This document shows positions 44,192-56,930 of a stretch of 64,000 bases of DNA, piece after piece; within the stretch, counting starts at the first letter, position 1, and every line of letters begins with the position of its first letter. Source of the DNA: Lineus longissimus (Eukaryota; Nemertea; Pilidiophora; Heteronemertea; Lineidae). Location: contig NC_088316.1 in assembly GCF_910592395.1 (NCBI RefSeq), positions 6,694,001-6,758,000 on the forward strand, written 5' to 3'. The notes below the pieces were generated by a model. The model was not told where the DNA came from. It saw only the letters and a program-made list of their open reading frames with translations, and made no database searches. Both the position numbers and the translations under genes were made by a program.

Positions 44192-44580
44192 ATTATCAAA
44201 TGTTTAAAGTGATACTATGATGTGATTTACAACTTTGCGGAAATACGTCCGTTTTTAATTGTTGATCACAAATGTAAAGCTCAAATTTTCCATTTTTGAT
44301 TAGATTTATCATAAAATCGCTGTTTTAATCGCGTCAGACTGGCCAACTGCCGAAGACGTTTTGAAAAACCCGCACTTAGTCACGTGACCTCATGACGACA
44401 CAACATGAACAAGTCAGACCGTCGAGTATTTTCCAATTCGCTCAAGGAAGAAGCTATATCCGCAGTAGTTCGCGTACGCTCAGGAAAATATAATGAATAT
44501 TAAATGAGGTCTAAAAATAGTTTTAGGAATACCTTTATTATGACGTCAGCGATGGAATTTCCTGGTTGGACTTAGGAAAT
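44192..44580. other. Noncoding spacer
   Basis: No coding feature. Contains a CACGTGACC/TGACGACACAAC stretch near 44380 that could be regulatory, without proof. Confidence 0.35.
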
Positions 44581-44913
44581 TTATGATGAAATGACTAGGA
44601 CTTTGGACTTGGGGGGGGGGAGGTGCCGTCCCCTCTCTTTCTTCGTTACTTCGAGATTTTTCCAAATGTGTTGGAAGACCCCCAACGGCAGACGAATTTG
44701 GAGTTGGTTCTCGAAGTTGTGTTCCGGCGAAGCATCAGGAGGAGAAGATGAACCACCGGCTGGTGACCTCTTGACTCGAACTTCATGGTGACGGCCCGGT
44801 TCTTTGATAGGGTCAGGCCAGTGGAAAACCCCAACACCTTCAGATTTGCTGGTGTTGCCGCAAAACATCGCAGCACAACGCCACCCGACAACCCTTTTCT
44901 TCTTCTTCTCCAT
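44581..44913 (-). CDS. THAP-domain-like exon (zinc-dependent DNA binding), possibly degenerate
   Basis: The minus-strand frame starts at ATG 44913 with a basic lead, then CAAMFCGNT (C-x3-C), a VFHWPDP block and later SPEHNFE, which sit where THAP domains have C-x(2-4)-C, the FP/WP turn and C-x2-H-F. The second-pair Cys appears as Ser (SPEH), and the usual central Trp is not visible. The fold may therefore be damaged, or a splice or indel may be misread. THAP proteins bind DNA in the nucleus and occur both as host regulators and in P-element transposases. A C-rich run (44610-44620 region) near the 3' end suggests the true exon may stop earlier. No partner exons were found. Confidence 0.45.
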   Translation of the reverse strand: MEKKKKRVVGWRCAAMFCGNTSKSEGVGVFHWPDPIKEPGRHHEVRVKRSPAGGSSSPPDASPEHNFENQLQIRLPLGVFQHIWKNLEVTKKERGRHLPPPKSKVLVISS

Positions 44914-46755
44914 AATCTTCAGTTCTTATCGTGTATATACTTGTATTGTGTAAGGACAGGATGGAATGTCAATGGTCAATGGCAGTTGTAAATAAACGAA
45001 TGAGATATTTTTTTCGCGGGAATGTAAACCACCGCGACCGCGAAAATGTTCATGTTCTGACGTCATTAACGAAAACGTCGTCGGCGTAGCGCGATTTCAA
45101 CGGCATCAAAGGTCTCATTAGGGAGTGTTTTTTTTTTATTCACGCGTTCCTAAAATCATTGATTTCGCGGTCCTCACAGTATGTCAGTGTTGATTCAGCA
45201 GTTGTTTTGGCAAAGACATGTTTTTTTGGAGTTTCTGAAACCTAGAGCGCTACTCAATAGGCGGCTGACAAGAAACTACGCATTTTACTGTTGTTGCCGA
45301 CGTATGTGTACACTGAACTTGGGATGTGCGTCGGCCCCGTGTTGAAATGCCGTCCAGTGCCAGTTGATGCATTTTTCGCTGATTTGTGCAAAATTCAACA
45401 TATCTCAAAAGTTCAATGGTTGACCCTCGATTTTTTTTGATTTTTGTGTAGCGGAAGCAACTGTCTTTCATGGGAGAATGGTTACTGTAAGAATTATTCA
45501 GGAAGAAATGTATTTTATTTGGGGGTTTTCGTGATTGTCCGGCCCAATTGGCAATATTGCCTGTTAGGATGGTGAACAGAGATAGGAGCAAATGCGACGC
45601 TTATGATTTATTTAAAGAAATAAAATGCCCGATTTAACATCCTGCAGAATCAAACTCCCTAACGAGACCAAAGCGAGCCGTCCGGGCGGGATTAAAACCA
45701 TCGATTTCTATCAAAATGTGCATTTCGATTCGAAAACCTTACCGATTTATAAGAAAGTGACGTAGTCATTTGTCAAAAACAACTAAAACATTATATGGTG
45801 AAATTTGACACGAGTTACCCTTTAATAGAAACGGCTTACCAGCTGTCCAAGAGAAAATCCTCCCTGGTATTAACAGGCCACTTCGCATGCTTGGGACAGG
45901 ACTCAGTCATCACTCGACTGTCCGTCCTGATGAATATTTGCATTACTAGTAATGGCAACGCTGCTTTATAAATATGCAAAAAAGCGAACGTTATATTCTA
46001 TAGGATTTCCTGGATATATTGACAATATAATGTCGAGATGAGGATAATAATTCATAGCAATTGGGAAACTGTCCGTGTTTCGCAATGAGTCGACATTCCT
46101 GGCCAAGTATTAATATCTGTGTTATAATTCATTCTTGATGGTTTTATCCGCGTCAACTGGGGCGCTGGTGCGCAAACTACTGGTTAAACACTCAACAGTC
46201 GAAATAAACGCGTGCGAATATTGTGTCGTTAACCATGTTTACAGTATCATAAGATGACTGCAGTGGGTGCATGGCTTGTTCTATTTGCAGAATTCCGTTT
46301 AAATAATTGTAGTGCACTCATTTCATGTCGTTATCATTGCTTTTCAGATCTTCTGAGACGCGATTCCGCCACCACACAACCCGCAAGTATCATGAGATAC
46401 CCATATAAAAGAAGGAAATATCGATAGATATTGCATGTAGTTAATCAAAATAACGTGTATTTTTTCTTTCAAAATTCTGCAGTTGCCAATGTGGCATACC
46501 AATGCTAAGAGCGATTGATCATCACTGCCTGAATCTCGACTATGTTTTTGATTAGAAAGCCATGTCCTTTGGTTACAAAATATAATTGATGGAATATTTT
46601 AGCAGCCCAATAGTGCATATCAATTGCAAGGATAATAAATGGAATATTAACTTCATTTTTGACCAGAATATAATCGGTATAAGTATACTAACGTCTTGAT
46701 GAAGAGATTTATTAGCGGCGCAAACAGATTCTGACGAATCTGGAAAGATTCCCCT
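44914..46755. other. About 1.8 kb noncoding
   Basis: Includes likely 5' flank of the THAP-like exon (a TGACGTCA-type word near 45057) and AT-rich DNA. No further exon or repeat I can support. Confidence 0.4.
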
Positions 46756-46835
46756 CCACAAGTCCGACATCCCACAAGTCCGACATCCCATAAGTTCGAC
46801 GTCCCATAAGTCCGAAGTACCATAAGTCCGAAAGG
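46756..46835. repeat. 16-bp minisatellite, five units
   Basis: Five units of CCACAAGTCCGACATC-like sequence; later units read CCATAAGTCCGAAGTA. Imperfect, noncoding. Confidence 0.85.
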
Positions 46836-48633
46836 TCTGTATTGTATGAACAAGAGTTTAAAAATAGAGGCTGATGGTTCTCTGAATGGTCGAACAAGTT
46901 GTTCAAGATCGTGTCGAATATCATGGTTAGGAACAAATTTGGATCCGTTTGGTCCTATTTATCTGAAGTATGTGAGCAAGACTTGCGTTATCTGGACATT
47001 TTGTCAACAGATGACGAGTTCGCGTCGCCAGGTTGAAGAAATCATGCTCCAGAATTTGGGCATGGCATTTTTATGGGGTCACCCCATTGTGTCCAGGGTT
47101 TCATGTGCTCCGAAATGCTCGAAAATGAAAATTGTGCTCTTGCCCCGAGTCTAATCCAAAACGCTCTCTTAGGTAATACTACAGCTCTGTCGTTCTAGTA
47201 GCCCTGTGCACATCTCTGGTGACGTCAGGAATGACACAGAATTAGCATTTCGTTCAGTTTATAACGTTGGCGGCAATATTCTTGTGAGAACTTTACACAA
47301 TCACTTCGTTCCTTGGGTAAGATAAGTGCACGCATGAGGCTGATTGTTTTGATGATTAAGATAACACAAAAAAGGGCATATCTTACCTTGTCAAGTACGT
47401 CTTGCTCCGATACTACGTACCTTTTTTTGGGTTATCAAACGGTTGATAGAGTGCTACTATTGTCGGGAAATTTGCGTCTTTTTATGAAAGGTGTGATGGC
47501 AAAAGCTAGAGGTATAGCACGGCGGACTTCGGATGAGATCATCGTGGTTAAGCGTCCCGCACACATTCAGATTATGCTTCACGCCTGTTTAGTAAATTCA
47601 AATTGCGATATCTGGCATGTTAGATGGCGTACAGGGTTATCTCGCACCATACAAACCGTACAACATACTGAATCCAGGCGTTCTAGGCGGACCGTTCCTG
47701 ATGAGGATGGCTCAAATCGACCCCCTTGAGTTCGAGGCCATTGTTCTAGGGTGAGGGCGACGTGAAATTCCAACGGCGCCGATTTTATTTCAACTTGACA
47801 CTAATACATGTACATTATCATTATAGTCCAGCTGAAATAGATCACCCCAAGCTGCCATGTTTCTTCATGAGTATTGTTAGGCTACCGACACAATACATTA
47901 CCTTGCATTCGTGAAACTGGAAGAATCTGCCTTGTAAATACCCCGATAGTGGTTATCTAGATACAACCTGATAGAGTACTGTCATGACTGTGGAAAAAAT
48001 AAAAGCAACAGTAAAAACTTTACAAGAAGTGGCTGAGTAAAGCGGTAATTGGCCGACTGCTTGGCTCCTGCAGCAGTCAAACAACGAAACAAAGACTTGT
48101 GAATATTTCTTTCACAGTATGTATAAACGTACAAGCTCTAAACGAACAATAGCTATTAGCGAGTTATCGGACTTTACTTTTTGTCATTTTTGCCAATGAT
48201 GCAAACAGACTACCTGGGTCATGATTAAGTTGAACGGGTCTGTTGACTCCCTACAGACATGACAATGGTCACCACTACTTTTTTTCATGTCCTTGAGAAA
48301 CATCTAACATTTACATCGCATTTCCTCCGAATGTAGTTTAAAGGCCTGAACCCTATGTGCCTTGAACCTGGTGGCGGTTGCATTGTAAGCAAACCATCCA
48401 ATTCAAGTGGAGGATACCTCAATCTAGCCGAAGACAGAGTCACCAGACCATGAGATGCAACAAATACAACGCCACATAAGGCCAGTAGTTGCATGGAATA
48501 GATTTATTATTCATTACCAAATAGTCATTACAACATTGTATAATATGCTGCATAGACAAGATTCCAGCCAACAGAAAAGACGGTCTGTTATTTGGACGAC
48601 AACGCATTATTGGAGATCAATCCGCTTCAAATT
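46836..48633. other. About 1.8 kb noncoding
   Basis: A 138-residue plus-strand open frame (47313-47729) has no domain or splice context. Nothing else recognised. Confidence 0.4.
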
Positions 48634-48816
48634 ATACACCTTTCCAGAAATGGGGCGCTGAGTGTCCGAAATAGTGATGTCGTAAGGGGAAACTAGGCCT
48701 TATGGTGGAGGGACAAAGGAGATAGTCATGGTTGACCAACACACTTGAATGCCTTTAATGACGTACAAGGGGGAAAAAGTTAGTTCCAATGCAAGCCACC
48801 AATTTCGGGAAGCATG
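48634..48816. repeat. 183-bp dispersed repeat, copy A
   Basis: Starts ATACACCTTTCCAG, contains GGGGCGCTGAGTGTCCGAAA and ATGGTGGAGGGACAAAGGAG, and ends CGGGAAGCATG. The copy at 59233-59415 has the same length and only scattered changes. No inverted ends, so the type of repeat is unknown. Confidence 0.85.
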
Positions 48817-50478
48817 AATAGTGGTCAGAAATGAGAATCCGTTGCTGATTTACTTTTTGACAACGATTATATTTATACGCACGAGTAAAGCACTGTTGTT
48901 TGGAACATTTCAGCAGTTTTAGATTGTTGCGAATCTTCACAACAATTAAAAGATAGTAATATCCGCCTTAGTATAAACACTGGTTCCGCGCTAAATGAAG
49001 TGGTGAAACCATGAACAAGACACTCCCCGTTCTAGATCTCCAAGACCTCCGAAAGTAACGCGAGACGAGGTTTAATGCCAGCTTATGAAGTACCATTAGG
49101 GATTATGTCCATTGTCATGATTGAGACGTTTTTATGCGCAATATCGACCTCCTGTCACCAATTCCTATAAATTACCTGCTTGAGTGGGTCTCCTTTCTTC
49201 TCAGAAATGCCAGTTATTTCTGTGTTTTGTGTCTTGCTTCTCAGCTATAAGGGAGTCACGCGAAGAAAATAGTCCAAATATGCTCGTTGGAGCAATTGAA
49301 CCAAGTATCGATCTATAAAAATGGTGCCAACGACATGAACGACTAATTGTAGCCCTGGCAATGTTTTTGATCCATATTCCGGTAACCATGGATCATTCAG
49401 CCAACCCGAGCATGGATATGAAAGAGGTGACTCTTCAGTATCACAACATAAATAGTTTTGGATTATACAACATGTTATGTAAGAGCTTATGAAGTTAACA
49501 AATCAGACACATGCACAAAAAAAGTTGGGATCGAACTTTTTACAGGTCTGAATTTTCCACACTTGCAGAGCATTGATACATTTGAAATTTGGTTCAGGTG
49601 ATCAGTATTGCGTGTAGAGATGCGGCATTTGATGTCATTACTAAAAGTAAATTCTTCAGATACACTTTTCTGACCAAGGTACCCTCGGGGTATATATAGC
49701 CCGTTAGTTCGGGGTATTTGTAGCCCCTATAAACAGCTCAATTTTTTTGTTCGTATACCCGAATTATATTATTTGATCATAAATCTATCTGATTTAGATA
49801 AAATGTTAACCCTTTATGTACCAACAATGATACATTTGTGGTTTCATACTAGTTTATCTAAAATTATTTCGAAATAATGTTAATATTTTCAAAGTTACTG
49901 ATGTCTCTAGTTAAAGCCACACCATTGACTAGATAGCAGCATTTCTCCTGGTACAGTGCATTACTATTAAGTGGTGCCAGCTATAGTTTGGGTTGATACA
50001 TGACCAATTAACTGAAACTACAGTTTTTAATGGCGCACGACAAGACTGTCAGTCAATTCAGAATATCACAAGCTGTTGTCTGACACAAGGTGTAATGTAC
50101 AACAGAGGTGATAGATAGAACTTTGTGTTTTTACACCAGTTTAAAATCAGTCTGACTTGCGACGATATTGTTTAAATTGTTGGTAAGTGATTGCATCGGA
50201 CGTCACTTAATGTATTCAATAAATATCGTTTGATACCAGCAAAATCTCGTCGTCAACCTAGATTGAAATAATATTGAAAGCTTTGTTACCAATAAAGACC
50301 ATAAACCTGTGAAAAAATGTTCTCATACATAAAAAAGCATGCAATTTTAAATTTTAGTCAGGGGCTACAAGTCATGAATTGTCTCTCAGAGGCATTGTTT
50401 TAGATTAAGTGCACTGAATTACAGGCTGTAAAATTGGAAGAGGTGCCACTACAAGCTGCAGGCCGGTTTTTTACCTTA
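48817..50478. other. About 1.7 kb noncoding
   Basis: AT-rich. A GGGGTATATATAG and GGGGTATTTGTAG pair lies near 49687-49726. No gene recognised. Confidence 0.4.
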
Positions 50479-51211
50479 AGCCTGGTCTACACTGGCAAAC
50501 ATTCGCCAACAATTGTTGGCCAACATGAGCCAACATCATGTTGGCGAATGTTTGTGGACCCGTCCACACTATCAAACACAGGCAAACATTGCCAAACAAG
50601 TTTGGCTAAGTTTGGCCGTGTTTGGCATGAATTTGAGGGCAATTTGTAGGGAAAATCAGTCATTTCTCTCCATTTTTCTTTAAAACAATGGAGAACCACA
50701 GGAAGAAAGCATGCCTAGGTGCTTCAGCAGCAATTCTTTCAGTTGTGATTAACCCCCGTCGCCGCCGCAACTGATAAAAGCCATACTTGTGGAAAAAGCA
50801 TGCATGGGGCCTATCACTGCCTCCTTCAAGAGTTAAGGGCCTCAGACCCCAAAAGCCTCAAGAATTTCCTGCGGATGGATGAAGCTTTTCGTATTCCGAA
50901 ATTAAATGTTCAATTTCTTGAAATTGCCATTCTCTATATTTCATTGAGGCTGCCATTTTGCCCCAGTAGCTCCATCACATGATCCAAATCTGTTCCCTGA
51001 TTGGCTGCTGATTGCCCAACACCAACCAACATGTTTTTCAGAAGGTGCATGGCCTAACAATGGCCAACATTGGCCAACAAGTTTGCTGATATTTTCACTT
51101 GTTTTCGACCCGTCCACACTGGCAAACAATAGCAAACATGCCTCTGCAACAAGGCCCAACACGATGTTGGCCAACAATTGTTGGTTCATGTTTGCTGGTG
51201 TAGACCGGGCA
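50479..51211. mobile_element. 733-bp non-autonomous Harbinger derivative
   Basis: TTA (50476-50478, 51212-51214) flanks inverted repeats of about 48 bp: the left begins AGCCTGGTCTACACTGGC, the right reads inward TGCCCGGTCTACACCAGC, and both hold CCAACAATTGTTGGCCAAC. The inside keeps a piece of Harbinger transposase exon 1. A Met-starting frame at 50688 ends in PRRRRN, and about 50800-50880 encodes GAYHCLLQEL and LKNFLRM, clearly related to residues in 8810-9137. The rest of the transposase is deleted. It probably depends on an intact Harbinger elsewhere. The ends differ from the 8550 element, so it belongs to a different lineage. Confidence 0.85.
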
Positions 51212-51214
51212 TTA

Positions 51215-53183
51215 AAGATGTCACCCAGATCGAGGAAACACGGCTATTGACTGAGGCGGATTGGAGCCGAGGGTTTGCATGTGGAATCATATCATATCCG
51301 ACAATTTAAGGGTACAATGTTTGACATCGTGCCAAAACCACCAATCAATGAACAAAAAATTGTGGTTAACAAAATATTTAAAAAATGAACAATCATATAT
51401 ACGAATGTTGCGGGGCCAAAGAAAAAATAGCAACTTGTTGCCTTGCTGCCTTGCTGCCTTCAGAGGTTATTTCATTGAGAGGTTAATTATTTTATCGTAT
51501 AGTATTTGTCGGGCCTCGGAAAAATAGTGAAATGTTGCCTGCGCAAAATGAATTTCGTTCAAATTTAGGCAGCCAAAGGTGTGTAACATTGCTTTTCCGG
51601 GCCAAGGATAACGCAGCGAATTGTTGCCCGCTCACGTAACGTGTATCGGGTAATCAAATTCACAATTTCTTACTTGGGGAACGATGTTTTCTAATTTCGC
51701 ATAGGCCTATAATCATGCATCAGTTAGTCAGTTGTGGGCGTATATGACGTGTATCAATAAGTTTTGACACGTTTTGCTGTCGAGGCAAAACCGGACATCG
51801 CATCATGCTGAAATGATACAATTCTTATGTAACTTTCGCATGAATTTCGAGGTTTTATCGTTATCCGTTAACCCCTTGTGTTGCAGTTGAACTATGACCA
51901 AAACAGGCTGGTTTTGTCAGCATTTGGCTTTTGTACAACATATTTTATATGCACAATTCCATAATTCTTAAGTAACTACTACAATTTCCTGTCAGGTGTA
52001 TTAAGTAACATGATACCAGAGCACACTTTTAATGAAAATTACAGACTGAAACATTGCAATATATTAACTAAGTTTTCTGATGACAGTATGTTTTTGACAA
52101 GGCGCCATTTTGCGACCGAATACTTTTTAGCAAAATTTGTCCAAATTTACCAGTAGCGTGAGACATGAGACACTAGAAATACCTGGTAATCATAGTCAAT
52201 TGTCGAAACTTTAAAGTGTATCTCGATTTTTTCATTGCATAACACGAATTCAGGCTCAACCGTACTGACTGACGATTGCCGTCCTAAAAGAATTCGACCA
52301 AAATTCACGACATTGTGGACGTGTCATCAATATTGTACTAGCAAATACTCGATTGTGCGGGGGGGGGGGGGTCACAGTTAGATCTAATTTGCAAACGTTG
52401 AGTATTTGGACGCTGTACGTGGAGGGTTATTATGCGTCATGGATTAGGTTCTATTGTCGGTCACTTAACAAAGGGACACCAAATGCGGTGAGTACAGTAG
52501 TCGGATGGAAGAAGACACACGCTGAAGTGGCCTCCAGAAGTCATGGTAGTGGCCTCCATCAGTAACTTTATGTACACATCGTAGACACTAGAATAAACAC
52601 TGCAATCCTAGTGTGTTGAGGCGATAAATTATTCCGTATTACGTTGTAATTAAATTGTATGAATATTTTCTCAGAAATGCACCAAACTGTGGAACATTTT
52701 CTCTGTTGTAGTGAAATATAATTAGCTGGGGGCAGGTTCCGATGGTACCGTACCGGGGGTTTCATCTTTATCTCGCAGATAGCAGCACCGTCCTTCAGAT
52801 GGTAAACCCCGTAAACTATATTTTGCGCTGAAAATATGGATTCGACACATAGCTGAAGCGTTTAAAAAATGGGCAAATTACGCCAAACACTGGTCTAGTT
52901 AATATGTAAAGAGCAATCTCTAGTGAACTCACACAACTGTCCTTCTGACATATATAGCCAGTACATTGGGGGATGAGTCCCCCAAACCCCCTCCCCCGTT
53001 CTCTGAAAGTGACAGATTTTAGTCAGTACATTGGGGGGAAGGCCCCCCCCCCCATTGGACTCTAAAAATAGAATTCCTTGGAGACGTTGAACAATAAGGC
53101 CCCATAAAGAAATAGTCCCCGCCCCGGTAGCTGTCTCATATCTGCTGGAAGAAGCAGCTCTTTGTGGTGAAATAATAATTGAA
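51215..53183. other. About 2 kb noncoding
   Basis: Contains a G-run at 52359-52372 and short C-runs near 53047-53056. No domain-bearing frame or repeat named. Confidence 0.4.
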
Positions 53184-53725
53184 TGCATGTCATGACACCC
53201 AGGAGCTTTTTCTCATTTCTGAAACAGTTGCATGGTTGGAATGGAATTTCCAAATCAGTCCGTCAAATCTCTATGCAATGAAAATTGAAATGTCACAACT
53301 GTCTCCACCGACGTTGTCCTGTATGTCCTAGCAGACGATTTTTAAATAAATGATGTGATTGATATACTTGTAGATTGGAATGAATTATTTCTTCAATGAT
53401 ATGAAAATTGAAAACCCTCTGACATGCCTGAGTACAAAAATGCATAGGCAAGACACACCATGCATGTCATGACACCCAGAAGCTTTTTCTCATTTCTGAA
53501 ACAGTTGCATGGTTGGAATGAATTTCCAAATCAGTCCGTCAAATCTCTATCCAAATGGAACATTATGACCACTCCATATTTGTGCAGTAGTGTTAAAACT
53601 GACTTTTTGAAGTAAAGTACGTAAATCGAGAAGAAGAGGACGTTTACTTCGTCTGCAATGAAATGTCACAACTGTCTCCGCCGACGTTGTTGTCCTGTAT
53701 GTTCTAGCAGACGATTTTTAGATAC
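53184..53725. repeat. Direct duplication with a 277-bp offset; one copy about 100 bp longer
   Basis: The unit starting TGCATGTCATGACACCCAG at 53184 recurs at 53461. Both share TTTCTCATTTCTGAAACAG, AAATCAGTCCGTCAAATC, AATGTCACAACTGTCTCC and AGCAGACGATTTTTA. Copy 2 has about 95-100 bp (near 53560-53658) not present in copy 1. Noncoding. Confidence 0.8.
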
Positions 53726-56179
53726 ACTTCAAGACAGTGGCGCCGGTGTGAATAAATCTACTTGCGTGATTGGTCAATGGCTCATGACGTCATGAAATAA
53801 TTGCGTCAACAACGGGAATCATGGTAACTGTGGTTGCGGTGCGTCGTGAAAGCAGGATCGGCCAGCGCGGCCCGTATGGAATGCAACAAACTGTACCGGA
53901 ACCGGAACTGTCATGGGTCTGCACAAATTTTTTCAGATTCGATGGACATGATGGATATATGAATTTTGTTTACACTTTATACACATACGTAACCATTACA
54001 CTCACTACGTTGTGTGAGTTATAAATGATTTATAGATTGTATAACGACGGTTCCCATCAGACCGATATTTGCACAACTGATATTTAACTTTTTTTTTTAC
54101 TCACCGATACAACTCTTGGCTTTAATAATCGAATCAACACATACTTAATGATTCTTTTTAAAAGCTCATGAAAGTTGCATCATTGGAGTAAACGTGTTGT
54201 CAAAGTTTGTGGTAACCTCTATTGAAATGAATGCCCTGTTGCCAAAACTTATGTATTGATCCGCCCTCGTAAATATACACCAAATTTAAGATGTTTTCTG
54301 AAATTTTACATAAAGTTCTACTATGTTTTCGTCTGTATACACGATCTGTTAGTCTAACCTATAAGAAATAAGGGGATGACTTGCAGCGATGATTATCTCA
54401 GTTTCACAGAAATCCCCCGGGTCGTCAAAATGCGAGATAACGCCAAATTTAAACGCCCCGCCGTCAATAACGGATGGAAGAAACAGATGTAACCTTGCAA
54501 ATTGCCTTGGAATCGTAGTAAATGCAGGCACATCATGATATCAATCATTCGCATCCAACAAAGCTCAATGATCGTGATCTGTTCACAGTTGCGCAATTTA
54601 TGTTGCTTTTGCCACTTTGAGCAGCGATCGCACATCACGTATAATCTAACATGTCTAATGGCGGCAGTAAAGTTGAATAGCAGAGGGTCAGTCGATTTGC
54701 ATAACTATGACGCTCACACAAAAGTTGTTCTTAAAAAAGTTGCTAGATTTCATTTCGTTATTCAACACTCTTCGGCGTGTAGAGAATGATGACGAGCCAA
54801 ATCATAGTGTGCTCCTGTGAAAATACCGTTTTCTTTGAGAAGCGATCGTATCAAGAGACGGATCGGATGGTTCTTAATCTTCGCAATTTCGCTATTAATG
54901 TTTCCGTCTCCAACTTTGGCAAGTGGTCATCCGGTATGTCAGGGGATCAACATAACCAATACAACCTAAGTTCTACATTTCTTCTTTATTTAAGAAAATG
55001 TTATGTTAAGTATTGTGTATACATCAATTCTCACGCCGAGAGAAATAAAGGTAACGTGTTTTATTATCTGATAATAGCCTCTAATTTAAACATTGATTCA
55101 TCTCCCTGAAAAACACAAACCGCGATATAATGAGAAAATATGAATAAGTTGTCTCCCTGTGGATCTCTATTGGCCGAATCGCTAAACCTTAATTATACAC
55201 GTTCAAAAAAGTTGAGTTCTCTGATCATGAGCAATTTACCGAAATTAGGAGAAACTTCTGACATTGTGCTGTAAGCCACTGTGTTTGACCGAAATACGAT
55301 CCGCGACCGAAGTCCCCAGATCCCAATGCAGACGATATTTGCGCTAAAAAGGAATATCGCCTGCTCAAAACAAATACACATAACTACAATGTAAGATAAT
55401 CCCCGGCCTCCGTCAGTATCAAAAGAAGTATGAATGAAACAGTCTCAAATCGATGCACGAGTCATTACTGTATGATTTTATACCATATGTTTCTGATAAG
55501 AACGCTACCAATTGTGCCCACCGAATCTAGATGACTGAGCAGTTTTTACGCCACAAGAAATGAGATGGATGGAACATTTTTGCGGTGAATGTAAAGAGTA
55601 GGCCAAAAAGCTAGTCATGCAAAATTCTCTCTGAGACGGACGCGGTTAGCATCGGCCAAACTTTTACAAGAATCGTTTTGTGGTTTGAGCTATCATTTCG
55701 TTTATAACTAGCTAAGAAGAACTGTTAGTAAATTATATGGATACTCCTCTTCTTAAACCTTTGTTTTAACGTAAACGTTTCCTCTTGGCTTCTCAGGTCG
55801 TTCTCAATCATCATAGTTCTAAGCACATACACTAGTATATAATATACACTGTACCTCGAATACAAGGAATGAGGCTCCACCCCCATTCATTACAATGGCG
55901 GAGGGATTCTAAAACCTCAATATCAATTCTGAAGAAACGACACAATAGGGTATTTTTTATTAGAAAATATGGGCCCACTATAACCAGTGATGTTGATTTC
56001 CTTTCCCTGTCAATGTCAGCCAAGATCAAAGCAAGATTATTACACATGCGACTCCATTGACCCATGTCATTGATAAAAGAATAATACCTGACGTATTGGC
56101 CCATCCCCATTCAAACCATTGTAATAATTTGGGGCGGAGTATTTCTTTGTTTCCTCTTTTGCTAGAATATTACAAAAGA
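53726..56179. other. About 2.5 kb noncoding
   Basis: Short open frames only, none with a motif. A partial inverted similarity (CCCATTCATTACAATGG-type words) links about 55880 and 56110. Nothing else named. Confidence 0.4.
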
Positions 56180-56262
56180 ACTAGGTATATCAACAACAGT
56201 AACAACAACAAAAACACAAAAACAAGAAACAAAACAAAACAGAAATATTGCACAAAATAGAA
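56180..56262. repeat. A-rich AAC/AAAAC simple repeat
   Basis: AACAACAGTAACAACAAC followed by ACAAAAACAAG and AAACAAAAC units. It lies just upstream of the non-LTR fragment. Confidence 0.75.
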
Positions 56263-56279
56263 AAAATTGCACAAAACTC

Positions 56280-56930
56280 CTGAACATTCTTCCTCATGTG
56301 TCACATGCAAGAGATAGGATGACTAAGGAAGCAGCGAAAACTCTAGTGCAATCACTAGTCATATCTAGGTTAGATTACTGTAATTGATTCCTGCTAAACA
56401 TGTCAAAAGAATCTGCTTCGAAGATGCAGATGGTCCAAAACAATGCCGCTCGTCTTGTAACACGTACTCGTAAGCGCGACCACATATCACCCGTCCTCAT
56501 GAACCTTCACTGGCTGCCAATCAAAGCTCGTGTGGAGTTCAAGGTGCTGACAACTGTGTACAAATGTCTTCATGGGCAGGCCCCGGTATACATAGCAGAA
56601 CTGCTGAACATGTATCGATCAGCCCGTGCTCTTAGGTCGGCGGAAAAGGACCTGCTGTGTACTCCGCGTTTCAAGTCTGCTAACTTTGGAGGTGGTGCAT
56701 TTCAGAATCTAGCACCAACTCTGTGGAATGCACTTAACATGGACCTCAGAAACAGTGACTCATTATATCGTTTTAGAAAAGGACTAAAGACACTTCTATA
56801 GGGCCTACAGGAAATACTTCAGTGGCTGCGTGTGTGTGGGGGGGGGGGGGGCGCATTTGGACATTCAATTTCCTGAGTGGAAATTACGCTTAGAAATGTA
56901 AATTTGATTGATTGATTGATTGAAGGGAGG
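56280..56930 (+). pseudogene. 5'-truncated L2/CR1-like reverse transcriptase C-terminus
   Basis: The frame shows KTLVQSLVISRLDYCN, an in-frame TGA (about 56386), then KMQMVQNNAARLVTRTRKRD, HWLPIKARVEFKVL, GQAPVYIAELL and LWNALNMDLRNSD, stopping at 56799-56801. A TGAT-repeat tail near 56904-56922 marks the 3' end, unlike the ATT tails of the other copies, so it is another subfamily. The catalytic region is absent. A G-run lies at 56838-56850 in the 3' UTR. Confidence 0.82.

Noticed and set aside
47313-47729. 138-residue open frame
   Set aside because: No recognisable domain, no splice signals, composition like flanking noncoding DNA.
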